A DNA stretch of 64,000 nucleotides from JAXGQE01 sp040766585 (GCA_040766585.1 JAXGQE010000012.1:26793-90792); one strand, 5' to 3'; shown: positions 35,931 to 45,609, counted from the stretch's first letter. A program made the numbers and translations. Notes: generated from the letters alone by a model not told the origin.

Positions 35931-36971
35931 ATGAAGATCCTGTTTACCGCTGAATACGATGAAACCATGTTGGAGGAAATCAAGGCCTTGGGCGATGTAA
36001 CCATGGCTGGTTGGTCCGTAGGTGATCCAAAGATACCTGAAGACGAATTGTGCAAGCTCGCAGCTGATTATGACATGATCATCACCAGCTATGACGGCAT
36101 CACAGCAAATGTAATGGACGCAGCACCCCGCTTGAAACTGATTGCCTGTACCCGGGCAACCCCTGTCAATGTAGACTGTGCCCATGCGCAATCCAAAAAC
36201 ATTCCCGTACTGTACACCCCCGGGAGAAATTCAGATTCAGCCGCTGAACTGACCATCGCTTTAATGATCAATGTGGCTCGGCATATCCCCCAGGCCTATC
36301 AGGCTTTGCATCAGGGGAAATACTGTGCACCCAGTCAGCAGCAGAAAAAGGAAACCAAAGCCGGTCTGAAAGAAGACATAACCTGGGGCATTGGCCTTAA
36401 CCAACCCTATATGGTGTTCAAAGGCATGGATCTAAAAGGGAAGACACTGGGAGTCATCGGTTTCGGGAGTATCGGCAAACGAGTTGCAGCCATTGCCAAA
36501 GCCTTCGGAATGAACCTCTTGATTTTTGATCCATATGCCAGTGAGATTGATGTGGATGGTGTGGGCCAGACCAAAGTGAGCCTGGATGCTCTCCTAGCCC
36601 AGTCCGACTTTGTATCCTGCCATGTGAAAGTCACTTCTTCCACAAAAGGGATGATGGGTAAAGAACAGTTTGCTCGAATGAAACCATCTGCCTATTTCAT
36701 CAATACTTCCCGGGCTGCCGTGGTTGATGAAACGGCTCTGATCGAAGCGCTTCGAGAAAATCGAATCGCCGGGGCTGCGCTGGACGTCTTTGCCAGCGAA
36801 CCCATTGCCTGTGATCATCCATTCATTCAGGAAATGGGCGACCGCGTGATAGTCACTCCCCATATTGCCGGCGCGACCAATGATGCCATTGCCAATCACA
36901 CACGGATGATCCTTTCCGATATCAAACGTTTTCTTGCCGGGGAAAATCTCCTGTATGAATACCGGTCATAA
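35931..36971 (+). CDS. D-2-hydroxyacid dehydrogenase (YoaD-like)
   Basis: 346 residues of the D-isomer 2-hydroxyacid dehydrogenase family. NAD motif G-V-I-G-F-G-S-I-G-K (about 178-187); catalytic Arg in N-T-S-R-A-A-V-V-D, Glu in A-L-D-V-F-A-S-E-P, His in P-H-I-A-G-A-T. Start ATG 35931 with AAGGAGGTCCCTGT. In Bacillus subtilis yoaC and yoaD also pair an FGGY kinase with such a dehydrogenase. NAD(H)-linked conversion between a hydroxy and a keto acid is expected. Confidence 0.9.
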   Translation: MKILFTAEYDETMLEEIKALGDVTMAGWSVGDPKIPEDELCKLAADYDMIITSYDGITANVMDAAPRLKLIACTRATPVNVDCAHAQSKNIPVLYTPGRNSDSAAELTIALMINVARHIPQAYQALHQGKYCAPSQQQKKETKAGLKEDITWGIGLNQPYMVFKGMDLKGKTLGVIGFGSIGKRVAAIAKAFGMNLLIFDPYASEIDVDGVGQTKVSLDALLAQSDFVSCHVKVTSSTKGMMGKEQFARMKPSAYFINTSRAAVVDETALIEALRENRIAGAALDVFASEPIACDHPFIQEMGDRVIVTPHIAGATNDAIANHTRMILSDIKRFLAGENLLYEYRS

Positions 36972-37006
36972 AGATTTCATTAATCCAACCAGAGAGGATG
37001 ATTAGA

Positions 37007-37663
37007 ATGCTCATGCAAAAAGAGAGAGAATTGGTGGTTGAATTCGGCAAGAAGCTGATTACCGCCGGCCTGACCAAAGGAACAGGAGGAAACATCAGCA
37101 TATTTGACCGTGAACAAGGCCTGATGGCCATCAGCCCCAGCGGAATTGACTATTTTGAAACCCTTCCTGAAGATGTTGTCATCATGGATTTGGACGGAAA
37201 AATTGTTGATGGTGATAAAAAACCCTCCAGTGAGCATGAACTGCACAGCATTTTTTATCGAGAGAGAACCGATGTAGACTCTGTGGTACATACTCATTCG
37301 CCCTACGCAACAGCACTGGCCACATTGGGACAGGGTCTTCCAGCCAGCAATTATCTGGTAGCACTGGCCGGACCCGATGTACGCTGCGCCCCGTATGCAT
37401 CCTTCGGAACGAAAGAACTGGCGGAAGCAGCGTATGAATCCATGAAGGACCGCTACTGTGTTCTGCTCAGCAACCACGGGCTGGTTGCTGGAGCCAAAAC
37501 CATTCACAGCGCCTTCAAAATCGCCACACTGATTGAAGAATGCTGCGAAACATACATGATTGCCTCCAGTGTCGGCAAGCCGCAGATCTTAAGCGAAGAT
37601 GAAATGAAGTATATGATGGAACGCTTCAAAACATACGGCCAGGCCAAACCCAAAAACGGATAA
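37007..37663 (+). CDS. Class II aldolase (L-fuculose-phosphate aldolase-like)
   Basis: 218 residues. T-K-G-T-G-G-N-I-S opens the substrate loop; zinc ligands are in V-V-H-T-H-S-P (two His) and L-S-N-H-G-L-V (third His); the E-H-E-L-H region supplies the catalytic Glu. These zinc aldolases cleave a 1-phosphate ketose or sugar acid to dihydroxyacetone phosphate and an aldehyde. ATG 37007 has AGAGG nine bases upstream; ATG 36998 also lies in frame. Last gene of the operon. Confidence 0.9.
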   Translation: MLMQKERELVVEFGKKLITAGLTKGTGGNISIFDREQGLMAISPSGIDYFETLPEDVVIMDLDGKIVDGDKKPSSEHELHSIFYRERTDVDSVVHTHSPYATALATLGQGLPASNYLVALAGPDVRCAPYASFGTKELAEAAYESMKDRYCVLLSNHGLVAGAKTIHSAFKIATLIEECCETYMIASSVGKPQILSEDEMKYMMERFKTYGQAKPKNG

Positions 37664-37668
37664 GAAAT

Positions 37669-37698
37669 ATACCCTGCCGGTGATCTTCGGCAGGGTAT
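37669..37698. terminator. Bidirectional terminator after the aldolase gene
   Basis: ATACCCTGCCG / CGGCAGGGTAT 11-bp stem with T-rich flank on the plus side. It separates the aldolase gene from the convergent methyltransferase. Confidence 0.8.
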
Positions 37699-37699
37699 T

Positions 37700-38299
37700 T
37701 CATTTTCTCCCAATATACCAGGCTGTCCCCGGACCAATCTGGATGGTCTGTGTCAGCGCAAAGTGCTCCCTCATTTCATCTTCCACCTGGTTGACAAAGT
37801 TTTTGTAATCGCTTCTTTCCAGTCGTTCCACCGCTTCAATCAAGATAGACTTTCTTCGGTTAAAGTCATTGAGAACCACACTGCCCCTGGACACTCTTTT
37901 CATCTCTCGATAGAATTTTTGTCTCTCCTCCGCTGCAAACCCATGGGCTACAAAAGCAGCACAGACACAATCGAAACTGTCATCGGCAAAGGGCAGTCCC
38001 TCCAACGCATTTCCCACCATAAACCGGATATTCTTCCCAGCGTTTCTCCTTTTTGCAACAGAAAGCATTTTTTCAGCCGGATCCACTCCGGTTACCTCAT
38101 AACCCATATCGTACAGCACGGAGCACAATGCTCCTGTGCCGCAGCCCACATCCAGAAAAACAGGGTGCGGAGGCAGGTTCATGCATTTGAGATACCGAGC
38201 CAAGGTTTTTCTATAGGTTCTCTTCTGCATGTTGTAGAAAAGTCCATAAATGGGCGCTACCCACTGGAAAGTCTGGATGTGAGAATCTCCCACAGTCAT
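37700..38299 (-). CDS. Class I SAM-dependent methyltransferase
   Basis: 199 residues; motif I is F-L-D-V-G-C-G-T-G-A-L-C, acidic strand-2 end G-V-D-P-A, then N-A-L-E-G-L-P-F-A-D-D-S-F-D (motif II). The shape matches the UbiE/Methyltransf_11 group. The substrate is unknown. Confidence 0.85.
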   Translation of the reverse strand: MTVGDSHIQTFQWVAPIYGLFYNMQKRTYRKTLARYLKCMNLPPHPVFLDVGCGTGALCSVLYDMGYEVTGVDPAEKMLSVAKRRNAGKNIRFMVGNALEGLPFADDSFDCVCAAFVAHGFAAEERQKFYREMKRVSRGSVVLNDFNRRKSILIEAVERLERSDYKNFVNQVEDEMREHFALTQTIQIGPGTAWYIGRK

Positions 38300-38419
38300 T
38301 CCCTTCCTTCATCAATATTTTCCATGCACTCAGTAACGTCATATACCGCGTCTATGAAAGAAGACTTTCAAGAGAAACTTCACCTTTTTCTCGATGGATT
38401 CAGAAATTCTCCCTGAACA

Positions 38420-38893
38420 TCAGATGATCTCTTCCAAGTTCTCAAGGAAAACAGTTACGGCCGAATCGACGATATCGGCTAGTTCATCCATACGGTTAAA
38501 ATCAGGATCCCCAAGAATAGAATGCTCGATGATGGAATCCACTCCCTTTTCTGCTTTGGAAATGGTATAGGGGACAGATTCTTTGGATTCGAAACGGCGG
38601 ATATACTCATGCTGGATTTTCTTATTCCTGGCGGCCAGCCAAATCTCCAACTGCCCTGTCTCATGAATGAAAACGACAGCCACCTTCAGTCCCTTTTGAG
38701 CCATGTCCGAAGGGGTCAACGGAAAGTATGACATATCCATATAACCCGGATAGAAACTGCCGCCCATGCGGTCCGGATATTTCTTCCCCAATCTCCTCTG
38801 CAGTTCCAGCATACCCTCCATGATCTTTCTGTAGGTCTTCTGAATATGTCCTTTTTGAAGTTCCTTCCGGTATTCTCCGAGATCTTTATTCAT
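38420..38893 (-). CDS. DUF7000-like protein
   Basis: 157 residues; D-L-G-E-Y-R-K-E-L-Q-K-G-H-I-Q-K-T-Y-R-K-I-M-E at the start, then Y-P-G-Y-M-D-M-S-Y-F, V-A-V-V-F-I-H-E-T-G and G-V-D-S-I-I-E-H. This matches the DUF7000 pattern as remembered. The start is uncertain (ATG 38893, or ATG 38902 with a closer purine stretch). No function is known. Confidence 0.7.
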   Translation of the reverse strand: MNKDLGEYRKELQKGHIQKTYRKIMEGMLELQRRLGKKYPDRMGGSFYPGYMDMSYFPLTPSDMAQKGLKVAVVFIHETGQLEIWLAARNKKIQHEYIRRFESKESVPYTISKAEKGVDSIIEHSILGDPDFNRMDELADIVDSAVTVFLENLEEII

Positions 38894-38966
38894 GATGATC
38901 ATCTTCTTTCTAAATTGTTCTGCATCGATCCATAAACAGGTACATGGACATGACACCATCACCGAC

Positions 38967-39506
38967 TCAGTCATCTTTCAAGAAAGCAGCCCAGTTTACA
39001 GATAAGGAATCAGTGTGCGTCTCCCAGTGAAGCAGCTTTCGCATGTATTCCTGGATCCTTTCGCTGACAATCAGGGGATAATCGGCGCGACCGTGAATCC
39101 GAACCAGGAACGAGAGTTCATAGATCGGCAGTCCCACGGCATGGGCTCGGGCATGGACCGTGGATCCTGCCTGCCCCACTGCATGAAACAGATAACTCAC
39201 TGCTGTGTCATTGTATTCTCTGGCTGCCGCATGAACGGCCAGGATCGCTTTCTTTGCAGCAGGCATCTTGATGATCCCTCGGGCCCATTCTTCACAGAAC
39301 TGCAAACATTCCCGAGGGCGCTTTTCATCTGGATACATTTTTTCGATATCCACAGCAGTACGAGCTCCACAGTCCAGCGCCCACATAATCAGGGCACGAT
39401 GACTTTGATTCTTCATTTTTTGGATGAGAGGCTGAAGACACATACTATCTTTGGAAAACAAAAGCTGATTTTTCCGCTTCAGCCTGCCTTCCACATCCAA
39501 ATACAT
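38967..39506 (-). CDS. Putative immunity protein (Imm-5-like)
   Basis: 179 residues. L-L-F-S-K-D-S followed by N-Q-S-H-R-A-L-I-M-W-A-L-D-C-G-A and Y-P-D-E-K-R-P-R-E-C-L-Q is the known opening of putative polymorphic-toxin immunity proteins of the Imm-5-like group. The rest is helical with A/H-rich patches (A-V-H-A-A-A-R-E-Y; V-H-A-R-A-H-A). No toxin gene is adjacent, so it may be an orphan. ATG 39506 follows GGGAGGGTTTGGC. It is 73 bases from the DUF7000-like gene. Confidence 0.7.
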   Translation of the reverse strand: MYLDVEGRLKRKNQLLFSKDSMCLQPLIQKMKNQSHRALIMWALDCGARTAVDIEKMYPDEKRPRECLQFCEEWARGIIKMPAAKKAILAVHAAAREYNDTAVSYLFHAVGQAGSTVHARAHAVGLPIYELSFLVRIHGRADYPLIVSERIQEYMRKLLHWETHTDSLSVNWAAFLKDD

Positions 39507-39575
39507 GCCAAACCCTCCCTTTCGACAGAACGACGGCAAAAAAACACAAAGAATTGCTGTGCTAGCCGATGGTTT

Positions 39576-40073
39576 CTATTCAAGAATTTTTCCCATATAA
39601 TATTCACTGACATACTTCCCGTTAACCCGCATGGAATTCACACGAATTCCTTCTACCAAGAAACCCATTTTCTGATAGAGATGGACAGCCCCTTCGTTGT
39701 GAACCATAACAGTCAGCTCCAGACGGGTAATACTCTCAGAATGGGCCCATTCATCCAGTTTTTCGAAGAACTGAGTCCCGATCTTCCTTCCGCGGTAGTC
39801 CTTCAGGATTCCGGTGGCAATATATGCACTGTGTTGAATCCGACTGGCAGCACCGCGGACCGCTTCTAAAAACCCTACCGGTATCCCGTCCACTTCAGCT
39901 ATGAGGTACAGGGAACCGGAATCGTTGATCTGCCGAATGTAGTTCTCCAAATCGGATACCAGCATCGTACGCTCCCCGGGTTCATAGAGCATGGTTTCAC
40001 TTTCACGATCCAGTTGATGGAGCATCGTCAGCAGTTTTTCTGCATCTTCAATTTGGCCAGGTCGAATCATCAT
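39576..40073 (-). CDS. GNAT family N-acetyltransferase
   Basis: 165 residues. R-P-G-Q-I-E-D-A start, acceptor-side strands, then the acetyl-CoA loop D-Y-R-G-R-K-I-G-T-Q (motif A R/Q-x-x-G-x-G/A) and N-E-G-A-V-H-L-Y-Q-K-M-G-F (motif B). ATG 40073 has AGGAAG 7 bases upstream. The substrate is unknown; an amine or peptide N terminus is usual. Confidence 0.85.
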   Translation of the reverse strand: MMIRPGQIEDAEKLLTMLHQLDRESETMLYEPGERTMLVSDLENYIRQINDSGSLYLIAEVDGIPVGFLEAVRGAASRIQHSAYIATGILKDYRGRKIGTQFFEKLDEWAHSESITRLELTVMVHNEGAVHLYQKMGFLVEGIRVNSMRVNGKYVSEYYMGKILE

Positions 40074-40232
40074 CACGGCTCTTCCTTTCTTTTGCGGTGT
40101 GGATCGATCGATCCATATGTCTATGCTGCACCGCCATATCGAATGCATTCATCGGACGCTTTGTCCGTAGAATGGTTTATCAGATCCATAGGATGATGTT
40201 ACAATCATCACATTCTCCAGGAGGATATATTG

Positions 40233-41192
40233 TTAGAACAAGTCGGTGCTCAAATACTTCAACCCGCTGTCGTTGAGGGTTAATACAATGTTTTTCCCTT
40301 TTTCTTGATTCCTCAGCAACTGCACAGCAGCCGCTGCATTGGCCCCGGAGGAAATACCCACAAAAGCCCCTTCCAGACGAGCCAGATTTCTGGTCATTTC
40401 CACGGCTTCCTCGTCAGACACTTGCAGATATCCGTCAACCATCTGTATGTCCACCTTCGGCAAATCCATGGCATATCCACATCCCTGGATCCCATGACGC
40501 CCACCATGGGCAACGGGTGTACCGGCATACACAGCTGCGTTTGCCGGCTCCACCAGATAGCAACGAATGGCTGGATTGTATTCTTTGAGTTTTTCTGCGC
40601 ATCCACGGAAAGTGCCGCCGCTTCCCACAATATCCACAAACGCATCCATGGTGCCGTCGCACTGCTCCCACATCTCAACGGCAGTATGGAGAAGATGAGC
40701 ACGATAAGAGCTGTCCAACCGAAACTGGTCCGCACGGAAAGCTCCTCTTTGTGCAGTCAGCGCTTTCGTTACTGCTTCCACAGCTTTCAGATCGTCCCCG
40801 GATACATGTCCCCGGTTTCCGGATTCAGTCTGCGGAACCAGGACCACCTCAGCTCCCAGTGCACGCATCATGCGCGCTCGCTCCTGGGTGTTCCCTTCCG
40901 ACATGACGGCAATAAAAGGATGTCCCTTGGCCTGGCAGACAATCGCCAGTCCGGTCCCGGTATTGCCGCTGGTAAGTTCTATCACGGTCTGGCCCGGTTT
41001 CAGGTCTCCAATGGCCTCCGCTTCTTCAATCATCTGCAGAGCTGGACGATCCTTCTTGCTGAACCCTGGATTCAGATACTCCAGCTTGGCAAAAATATTT
41101 CCCTCCACACCGTAGTGCTTTGTGATCCGGTTGAGACGAATCATGGGGGTGTGTCCAATCACAGAGCAAATGCTGTCTTGAACTTTTTCCAT
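40233..41192 (-). CDS. Cysteine synthase family PLP enzyme
   Basis: 319-residue fold-type II enzyme. PLP Lys47 in N-P-G-F-S-K-K-D-R (usual N-P-G-G-S-V-K-D-R), T-S-G-N-T-G phosphate loop, G-S-G-G-T-F, and the C-terminal G-I-S-S-G-A-N-A. The changed residues around the Lys suggest O-acetylserine sulfhydrylase or a related beta-replacement enzyme with altered substrate. ATG 41192 follows AGGGGATTGCT. No serine acetyltransferase gene is beside it. Confidence 0.85.
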   Translation of the reverse strand: MEKVQDSICSVIGHTPMIRLNRITKHYGVEGNIFAKLEYLNPGFSKKDRPALQMIEEAEAIGDLKPGQTVIELTSGNTGTGLAIVCQAKGHPFIAVMSEGNTQERARMMRALGAEVVLVPQTESGNRGHVSGDDLKAVEAVTKALTAQRGAFRADQFRLDSSYRAHLLHTAVEMWEQCDGTMDAFVDIVGSGGTFRGCAEKLKEYNPAIRCYLVEPANAAVYAGTPVAHGGRHGIQGCGYAMDLPKVDIQMVDGYLQVSDEEAVEMTRNLARLEGAFVGISSGANAAAAVQLLRNQEKGKNIVLTLNDSGLKYLSTDLF

Positions 41193-41522
41193 AGCAATCC
41201 CCTCTCGCTCCGTAGGTCCCGGCAATCCGGGCATACAATATTACTGATTTTTCGTCATAGGATCCTTTATCCACGGCCATCTTATTCAATCACTGTGGAT
41301 CGATATTGGACAACTGTTCATATGAATACTCTTTGAGTTAAAAGGCCAGTAAATATGCAACCCCCAATGCTTGGATGAGCCATTGCTATTCATCTTTTCC
41401 TGTCCCATACTAATTCTGTTCTCGGCCAATCTATACCTTGAAAGCGCTGAAGGTTTTGCAGTGAATGGTCCTCTCTTGCTTTGTGGCAGATTTCTTCTCT
41501 GATCAAAATACGGGTGAGGAAT

Positions 41523-42194
41523 TTATCCGCTGATCCCAGTAAAAACTTTCTCTGCGGGATCCCATCGTAAAGTGTTTATGTACTGGTACTGGATATCCCC
41601 GTTTTCATAGAGCGGATGGAAAATGTGCAGCGCACCGTCTGAGTATGAATAGACAGCATCGGCTTGTGGATTTTCTTCAAATACATTTATCACAATCCAC
41701 TCTCCTTCCTGGATCTGCAGGACCTGAATGTCGGTGGCCGTTATGCCCTGAAATGTGGATGAACCGATAAACAGAAAACACTGTTGGTGATCCGAACCAT
41801 CCAGAAGAGCCAGCGACACCTGATCCGCACCATACGAATACTGGCTGATCCACTTTAAATTATCCGCCGTACAAACCACCACCAAAGTCCGGTCCAAACC
41901 GACTGCATGGGGAGCATCGGTGCATTTGAATATTGCCACACATTCGGATGCATTGGGTGATGTGAAACTCCCATACATGATTGTCTCCAGCCGAATCAAA
42001 TCCGCCAGCGGTCGAAGGGGTTCATACATTAAGTAGTCATCCAGATTGCGGTCAATCTGGTCCATGATTCGCTGGGATACGGCTGCATAACTGAAAATCA
42101 CCGGATCCGAATCTTTGTCCCCCTTATTCAATTGACATCCGGAAAGGACCAACGCTGCAAGCAGGATCAGTATGAAAACCGGCTTTCTGATCAT
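41523..42194 (-). CDS. Predicted lipoprotein
   Basis: 223 residues; signal with R-K-P, a hydrophobic core and lipobox L-S-G-C (Cys about 20). The mature part is acidic with beta-rich stretches (R-T-L-V-V-V-C-T, G-E-W-I-V-I-N-V-F) and no known motif. ATG 42194 follows AGAGGGGATCGTC. It sits downstream of the glycohydrolase gene on the same strand. Confidence 0.7.
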   Translation of the reverse strand: MIRKPVFILILLAALVLSGCQLNKGDKDSDPVIFSYAAVSQRIMDQIDRNLDDYLMYEPLRPLADLIRLETIMYGSFTSPNASECVAIFKCTDAPHAVGLDRTLVVVCTADNLKWISQYSYGADQVSLALLDGSDHQQCFLFIGSSTFQGITATDIQVLQIQEGEWIVINVFEENPQADAVYSYSDGALHIFHPLYENGDIQYQYINTLRWDPAEKVFTGISG

Positions 42195-42286
42195 GACGAT
42201 CCCCTCTTTTATAAGATAGTATGGAAAGTTTCGCAATCGGAAATGCCACAGTGGGACTGCTTGTATTTTCAGTGCCTCAGCAGTTG

Positions 42287-43135
42287 CTAACCACCCTGAC
42301 TGGGAGTCTGGGTTTCTTTTAAAAACGATTGCCACTCATACACAATGCCGGATAAGGTATCATCCAGATACTCCAATGCTCTGCATTTGATTGACTGAGG
42401 TACTCCGTAGTACGCTTCGGCAATACCTCCTGTAATCGCGGCCAGTGTATCGCTGTCACCGCCGATGGATATGGCACTGCGGATGGCATCTTCAAAGTCA
42501 GTGGATTCCAAAAATGCCTCAATGGCCTGCGGTACCGTCTCTTGGCAGGTTTCATTGAACGCATAGGTATCTCGAATCCCATCCAGGGTAAACGAAAGAG
42601 GATAATACTGCTCATGAACCATCCTCCGAATGGCATCCCGGGTGAATCCGCTTCGGGCTAGAAAAATACATACAGCCGCAGCTTCAGCCCCTTTGATTCC
42701 TTCCGGGTGGTTGTGAGTCACTCCGGTCACCATCGCTGAAATACGGCGAGTGTCTGAAAGAGACCGGGCGTAAAACCCCACGGGGCTGATTCGCATGGCG
42801 GCACCGTTCCCGAAACTGTTGTAAGGAGCGGGATTACGATGATGGATCCATTGCGAGAACATCCCGCCGTAGCCGCCGTCGGGATAGTCTCGTCCCATTT
42901 GCTGCATCCTCAGTATGGTATTTCTTCTCAGGGCAGCCGAATAATTCTCCAGATTGTCGGCTGAAGGATATCCAAGTTGAGTCTCTGTATCCATCAGTGC
43001 CTTCGCTACTGCCAGTGTCATTAGCGTATCGTCAGTGACTTTGCATGTTTGGCTGAACAGATCAAACACCTTGCTGCGGTGATTATCAAATTCAAAACGG
43101 GAACCGACAATATCACCCACAATGGCTCCAATCAT
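42287..43135 (-). CDS. ADP-ribosylglycohydrolase family protein
   Basis: 282 residues of the DraG/ARH fold. Binuclear-metal motifs are V-T-D-D-T-L-M-T (about 34-41), T-H-N-H-P-E-G, and I-G-G-D-S-D-T-L-A-A-I near residue 225, all intact. It should release ADP-ribose from a modified protein or metabolite. The start ATG 43135 has AGGATGG; M at 43147 lies closer to the purine stretch. No ADP-ribosyltransferase is next to it. Confidence 0.88.
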   Translation of the reverse strand: MIGAIVGDIVGSRFEFDNHRSKVFDLFSQTCKVTDDTLMTLAVAKALMDTETQLGYPSADNLENYSAALRRNTILRMQQMGRDYPDGGYGGMFSQWIHHRNPAPYNSFGNGAAMRISPVGFYARSLSDTRRISAMVTGVTHNHPEGIKGAEAAAVCIFLARSGFTRDAIRRMVHEQYYPLSFTLDGIRDTYAFNETCQETVPQAIEAFLESTDFEDAIRSAISIGGDSDTLAAITGGIAEAYYGVPQSIKCRALEYLDDTLSGIVYEWQSFLKETQTPSQGG

Positions 43136-43344
43136 AGGAAAATCCATCCTTTCATATCAGGATCGAATGCTGATCTTTATTCATAAAATTCAAAGAAAGG
43201 TAGATAAATATTTCCCCCGCAACAGTCAGATATGTACATCACTTCTTCTCTGGACCCAATACCCATTACTTGGGTAATCTTCAAAAAGACTCGTAAGGGT
43301 TAGATTGCCCCGTTACCACGGAAGGGAGGACTGAAAGATTTACG

Positions 43345-43374
43345 TTACAATAATCCGTGTATTTCTGGTATGAT
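43345..43374 (+). promoter_or_regulatory. Promoter of the esterase gene
   Basis: Extended -10 TG-G-TATGAT (TATGAT 43369-43374) with -35 TTACAA (43345-43350) 18 bases upstream, about 117 bases ahead of the start. The rest of the 43136-43490 gap shows no gene. Confidence 0.5.
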
Positions 43375-43490
43375 GTGTGTAGTGCTGATTTTATTTTTCT
43401 GCTTCTGCGGCGTTTTCGATCTACTGAGTGCTGAATCTATCTTCAGTATACCATCTATGGAATATCCCATCATGATTGGTAGGGATGATG

Positions 43491-44456
43491 ATGAAAGACA
43501 CTTCTTCAAAGATTAATCAGGAATTGCGCGCCCGAGGGATCGGGTTTCATCGGATCAATCCGACATTCACAGAATCCCGGCTGCGCCTTCTTCACAAGAT
43601 CACTCGAAAAATCCACTTTGCGCAGAGGGATCCTCGCTTGAGTATTCGTCGTATTTGGATTCCTCGTTCCGACGGATCCATCATGCGGATGCTTATTTTT
43701 AGTCCTCGCAACTTTCAGGGGGAAGTACCTGGGGTACTCTGGTTTCACGGGGGCGGTTATGCCATCGGTTCGCCGGAACAGTCCTTGGGATTTGCCCGGA
43801 TCCTGACTCAATCAGCACCCTGTGTGGTTGTTTCCCCCGATTATCGTCTCTCACCTGAGTCTCCGTATCCCGCTGCTTTGGATGATGCCTACACCGCACT
43901 GGTGTGGATGAAAAACCACGCTCTCGAAATGGGGATTCGTTCTAATCAGATCATGGTGGGGGGTGACAGCGCCGGAGGAGGTCTGGCTGCGGCACTGTGT
44001 CTCTATGCCCGCGATGAATCGGAGATTCAAATTGCTTTTCAGATGCCTCTGTATCCAATGCTGGATGACCGTATGACTACCCCATCGGCTCAAAACAACA
44101 ACGCTCCCATTTGGAATTCTGAATCCAACTACAACAGCTGGAAGCTTTATCTGGGGGATTTATTCGGTTCAGAGGATGTCCCGTATTATGCAGCACCTGC
44201 ACGGGCAGTCGACCACACAAGACTGCCTCCTGCGGCTACTTTCGTGGGTGAACTGGAGCCGTTTCGTGATGAGACGGTTGAATATGTGAAAAATCTAACG
44301 GATGCAGGCATTCCGGTGCAGTTCCGTCTATTCCCGGGATGTTACCATGCATTTGACCAGATCTGCCCCCATGCTGCTGTCAGCCGGGAAGCCGCTTCGT
44401 TTTTAGCCAATGCGTTTCAGTACGCTGTAAACCACTATTTCGCTGAACAGCTGTAG
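43491..44456 (+). CDS. Alpha/beta hydrolase, hormone-sensitive-lipase type esterase
   Basis: 321 residues. Oxyanion motif W-F-H-G-G-G-Y, nucleophile elbow G-G-D-S-A-G-G-G, acid in F-R-D-E-T, His in C-Y-H-A-F-D. A short-chain ester or lipid is likely. ATG 43491 is best spaced from TAGGG; the in-frame ATGs at 43485 and 43488 are also possible. Single-gene unit with its own promoter and terminator. Confidence 0.88.
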   Translation: MKDTSSKINQELRARGIGFHRINPTFTESRLRLLHKITRKIHFAQRDPRLSIRRIWIPRSDGSIMRMLIFSPRNFQGEVPGVLWFHGGGYAIGSPEQSLGFARILTQSAPCVVVSPDYRLSPESPYPAALDDAYTALVWMKNHALEMGIRSNQIMVGGDSAGGGLAAALCLYARDESEIQIAFQMPLYPMLDDRMTTPSAQNNNAPIWNSESNYNSWKLYLGDLFGSEDVPYYAAPARAVDHTRLPPAATFVGELEPFRDETVEYVKNLTDAGIPVQFRLFPGCYHAFDQICPHAAVSREAASFLANAFQYAVNHYFAEQL

Positions 44457-44543
44457 AAACAGGGCAAGCCACAGTAGGCAGAATCTTTCTTTGTATGGAT
44501 TTTAGTTGCATCCCATCTTCCACATTCAAAAGAACACCTATCG

Positions 44544-44578
44544 AACTTCATGAACGAAAACCATCATGAAGTTTTTTT
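44544..44578 (+). terminator. Terminator of the esterase gene
   Basis: AACTTCATGA / TCATGAAGTT 10-bp stem with a 10-base loop, then a T run, 88 bases past the stop. Confidence 0.75.
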
Positions 44579-44688
44579 ATATTTTGAATACCCCAGATGG
44601 CGCCTGTGTCTTGGAAAGAAGGTGCATTCGACGATGAGTTTTACAATCAGTTCGATGTCACCTGTCAGCGTGTTTCATCCAATAGGAA

Positions 44689-45117
44689 CTAGGATCGAAT
44701 CTCGCCGTGATAATCCCCTTTTTCATAGCACCACCGGGCAATATCCGCAATTAAATCCAGAGGAATCGGTTGGTCATACGGAAATTGAATCGCCCCTTTG
44801 CTTCTTTTCACATTTCCCAACCGATCGGCAAATGCCTCAATCGCCTCCGGCCCGGGATAGAGTCCCATATGGTTCGTAAACGCGGCAAAATGGATGATGT
44901 TGTGCTTCAGCCAAAAAGTCGGCATGCGCCAGGAGATTCGTTCTTGTGCATCCGGAAGAGCCTTTCGAATGGCCAAACGCACTTGATGCAGGATTGGTTG
45001 GATCGAAACCGGTTGACTGGCTATGTATTCATCGATGGATGATATGGTATGATTGCTATCAGGATCCTGTTTCGGTGGTTCTTCTGCCTGCGTAATGGAT
45101 TTTCGCTTCTTAATCAT
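44689..45117 (-). CDS. DUF1801 (YdhG-like) protein
   Basis: 142 residues. After a charged N-terminal tail, the domain begins I-D-E-Y-I-A-S-Q-P and continues I-S-W-R-M-P-T-F-W, F-A-A-F-T-N-H-M-G-L-Y-P-G, and R-S-K-G-A-I-Q-F-P. That is the YdhG/DUF1801 pattern; its role is not established. ATG 45117 follows AAAGAGGG. Confidence 0.8.
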   Translation of the reverse strand: MIKKRKSITQAEEPPKQDPDSNHTISSIDEYIASQPVSIQPILHQVRLAIRKALPDAQERISWRMPTFWLKHNIIHFAAFTNHMGLYPGPEAIEAFADRLGNVKRSKGAIQFPYDQPIPLDLIADIARWCYEKGDYHGEIRS

Positions 45118-45153
45118 ATCGATCCCTCTTTTCATTGATGCCATCCGCGATAG

Positions 45154-45609
45154 TCAATCCTTCTGCTCCCCCCACCGATATTTTCGGTTATGCACCAACC
45201 GTTCCCGGTCGCAGTTGAGGCACAAACCGTTGTGGCAGCATATTAAGTTTTGACAATCAGGGCATTTCCACTGTTGGTCTTCTTTTTCCAGAAAAGCCTG
45301 CATCCCGAAATCCCTGATGTAATCTAAATTGGCAATCATGCTCATATGGTATTTCGTCCGATATCGTTTATCCAAACTTTTTAACCGTTTGCATGGGTAT
45401 TCTTCGCACTCAAAGCAGAACCGGATCTTTCCGGTTCCGATCCGTTCGCACTGATCACTCATATGAGTGCAAAATTTCCCTCGGGGAATGCATCCGGGAC
45501 AATAGGTGCGGTGAAATCCATATTGGTTTAGATCCACCACTTTGGCCTGATACGCAATACAGAGTCCACAATTCATGCCGCAAGGAGCAATCAATTCATC
45601 CTGCAACAT
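45154..45609 (-). CDS. DUF3795 Cys-rich protein
   Basis: 151 residues with many Cys in zinc-finger-like pairs: C-G-M-N-C-G-L-C, C-P-G-C, C-F-E-C and, near the end, C-P-D-C and C-L-N-C. The opening I-A-P-C-G-M-N-C-G-L-C is the DUF3795 signature. A metal-binding protein is likely. It is 36 bases from the DUF1801 gene on the same strand. Confidence 0.8.
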   Translation of the reverse strand: MLQDELIAPCGMNCGLCIAYQAKVVDLNQYGFHRTYCPGCIPRGKFCTHMSDQCERIGTGKIRFCFECEEYPCKRLKSLDKRYRTKYHMSMIANLDYIRDFGMQAFLEKEDQQWKCPDCQNLICCHNGLCLNCDRERLVHNRKYRWGEQKD

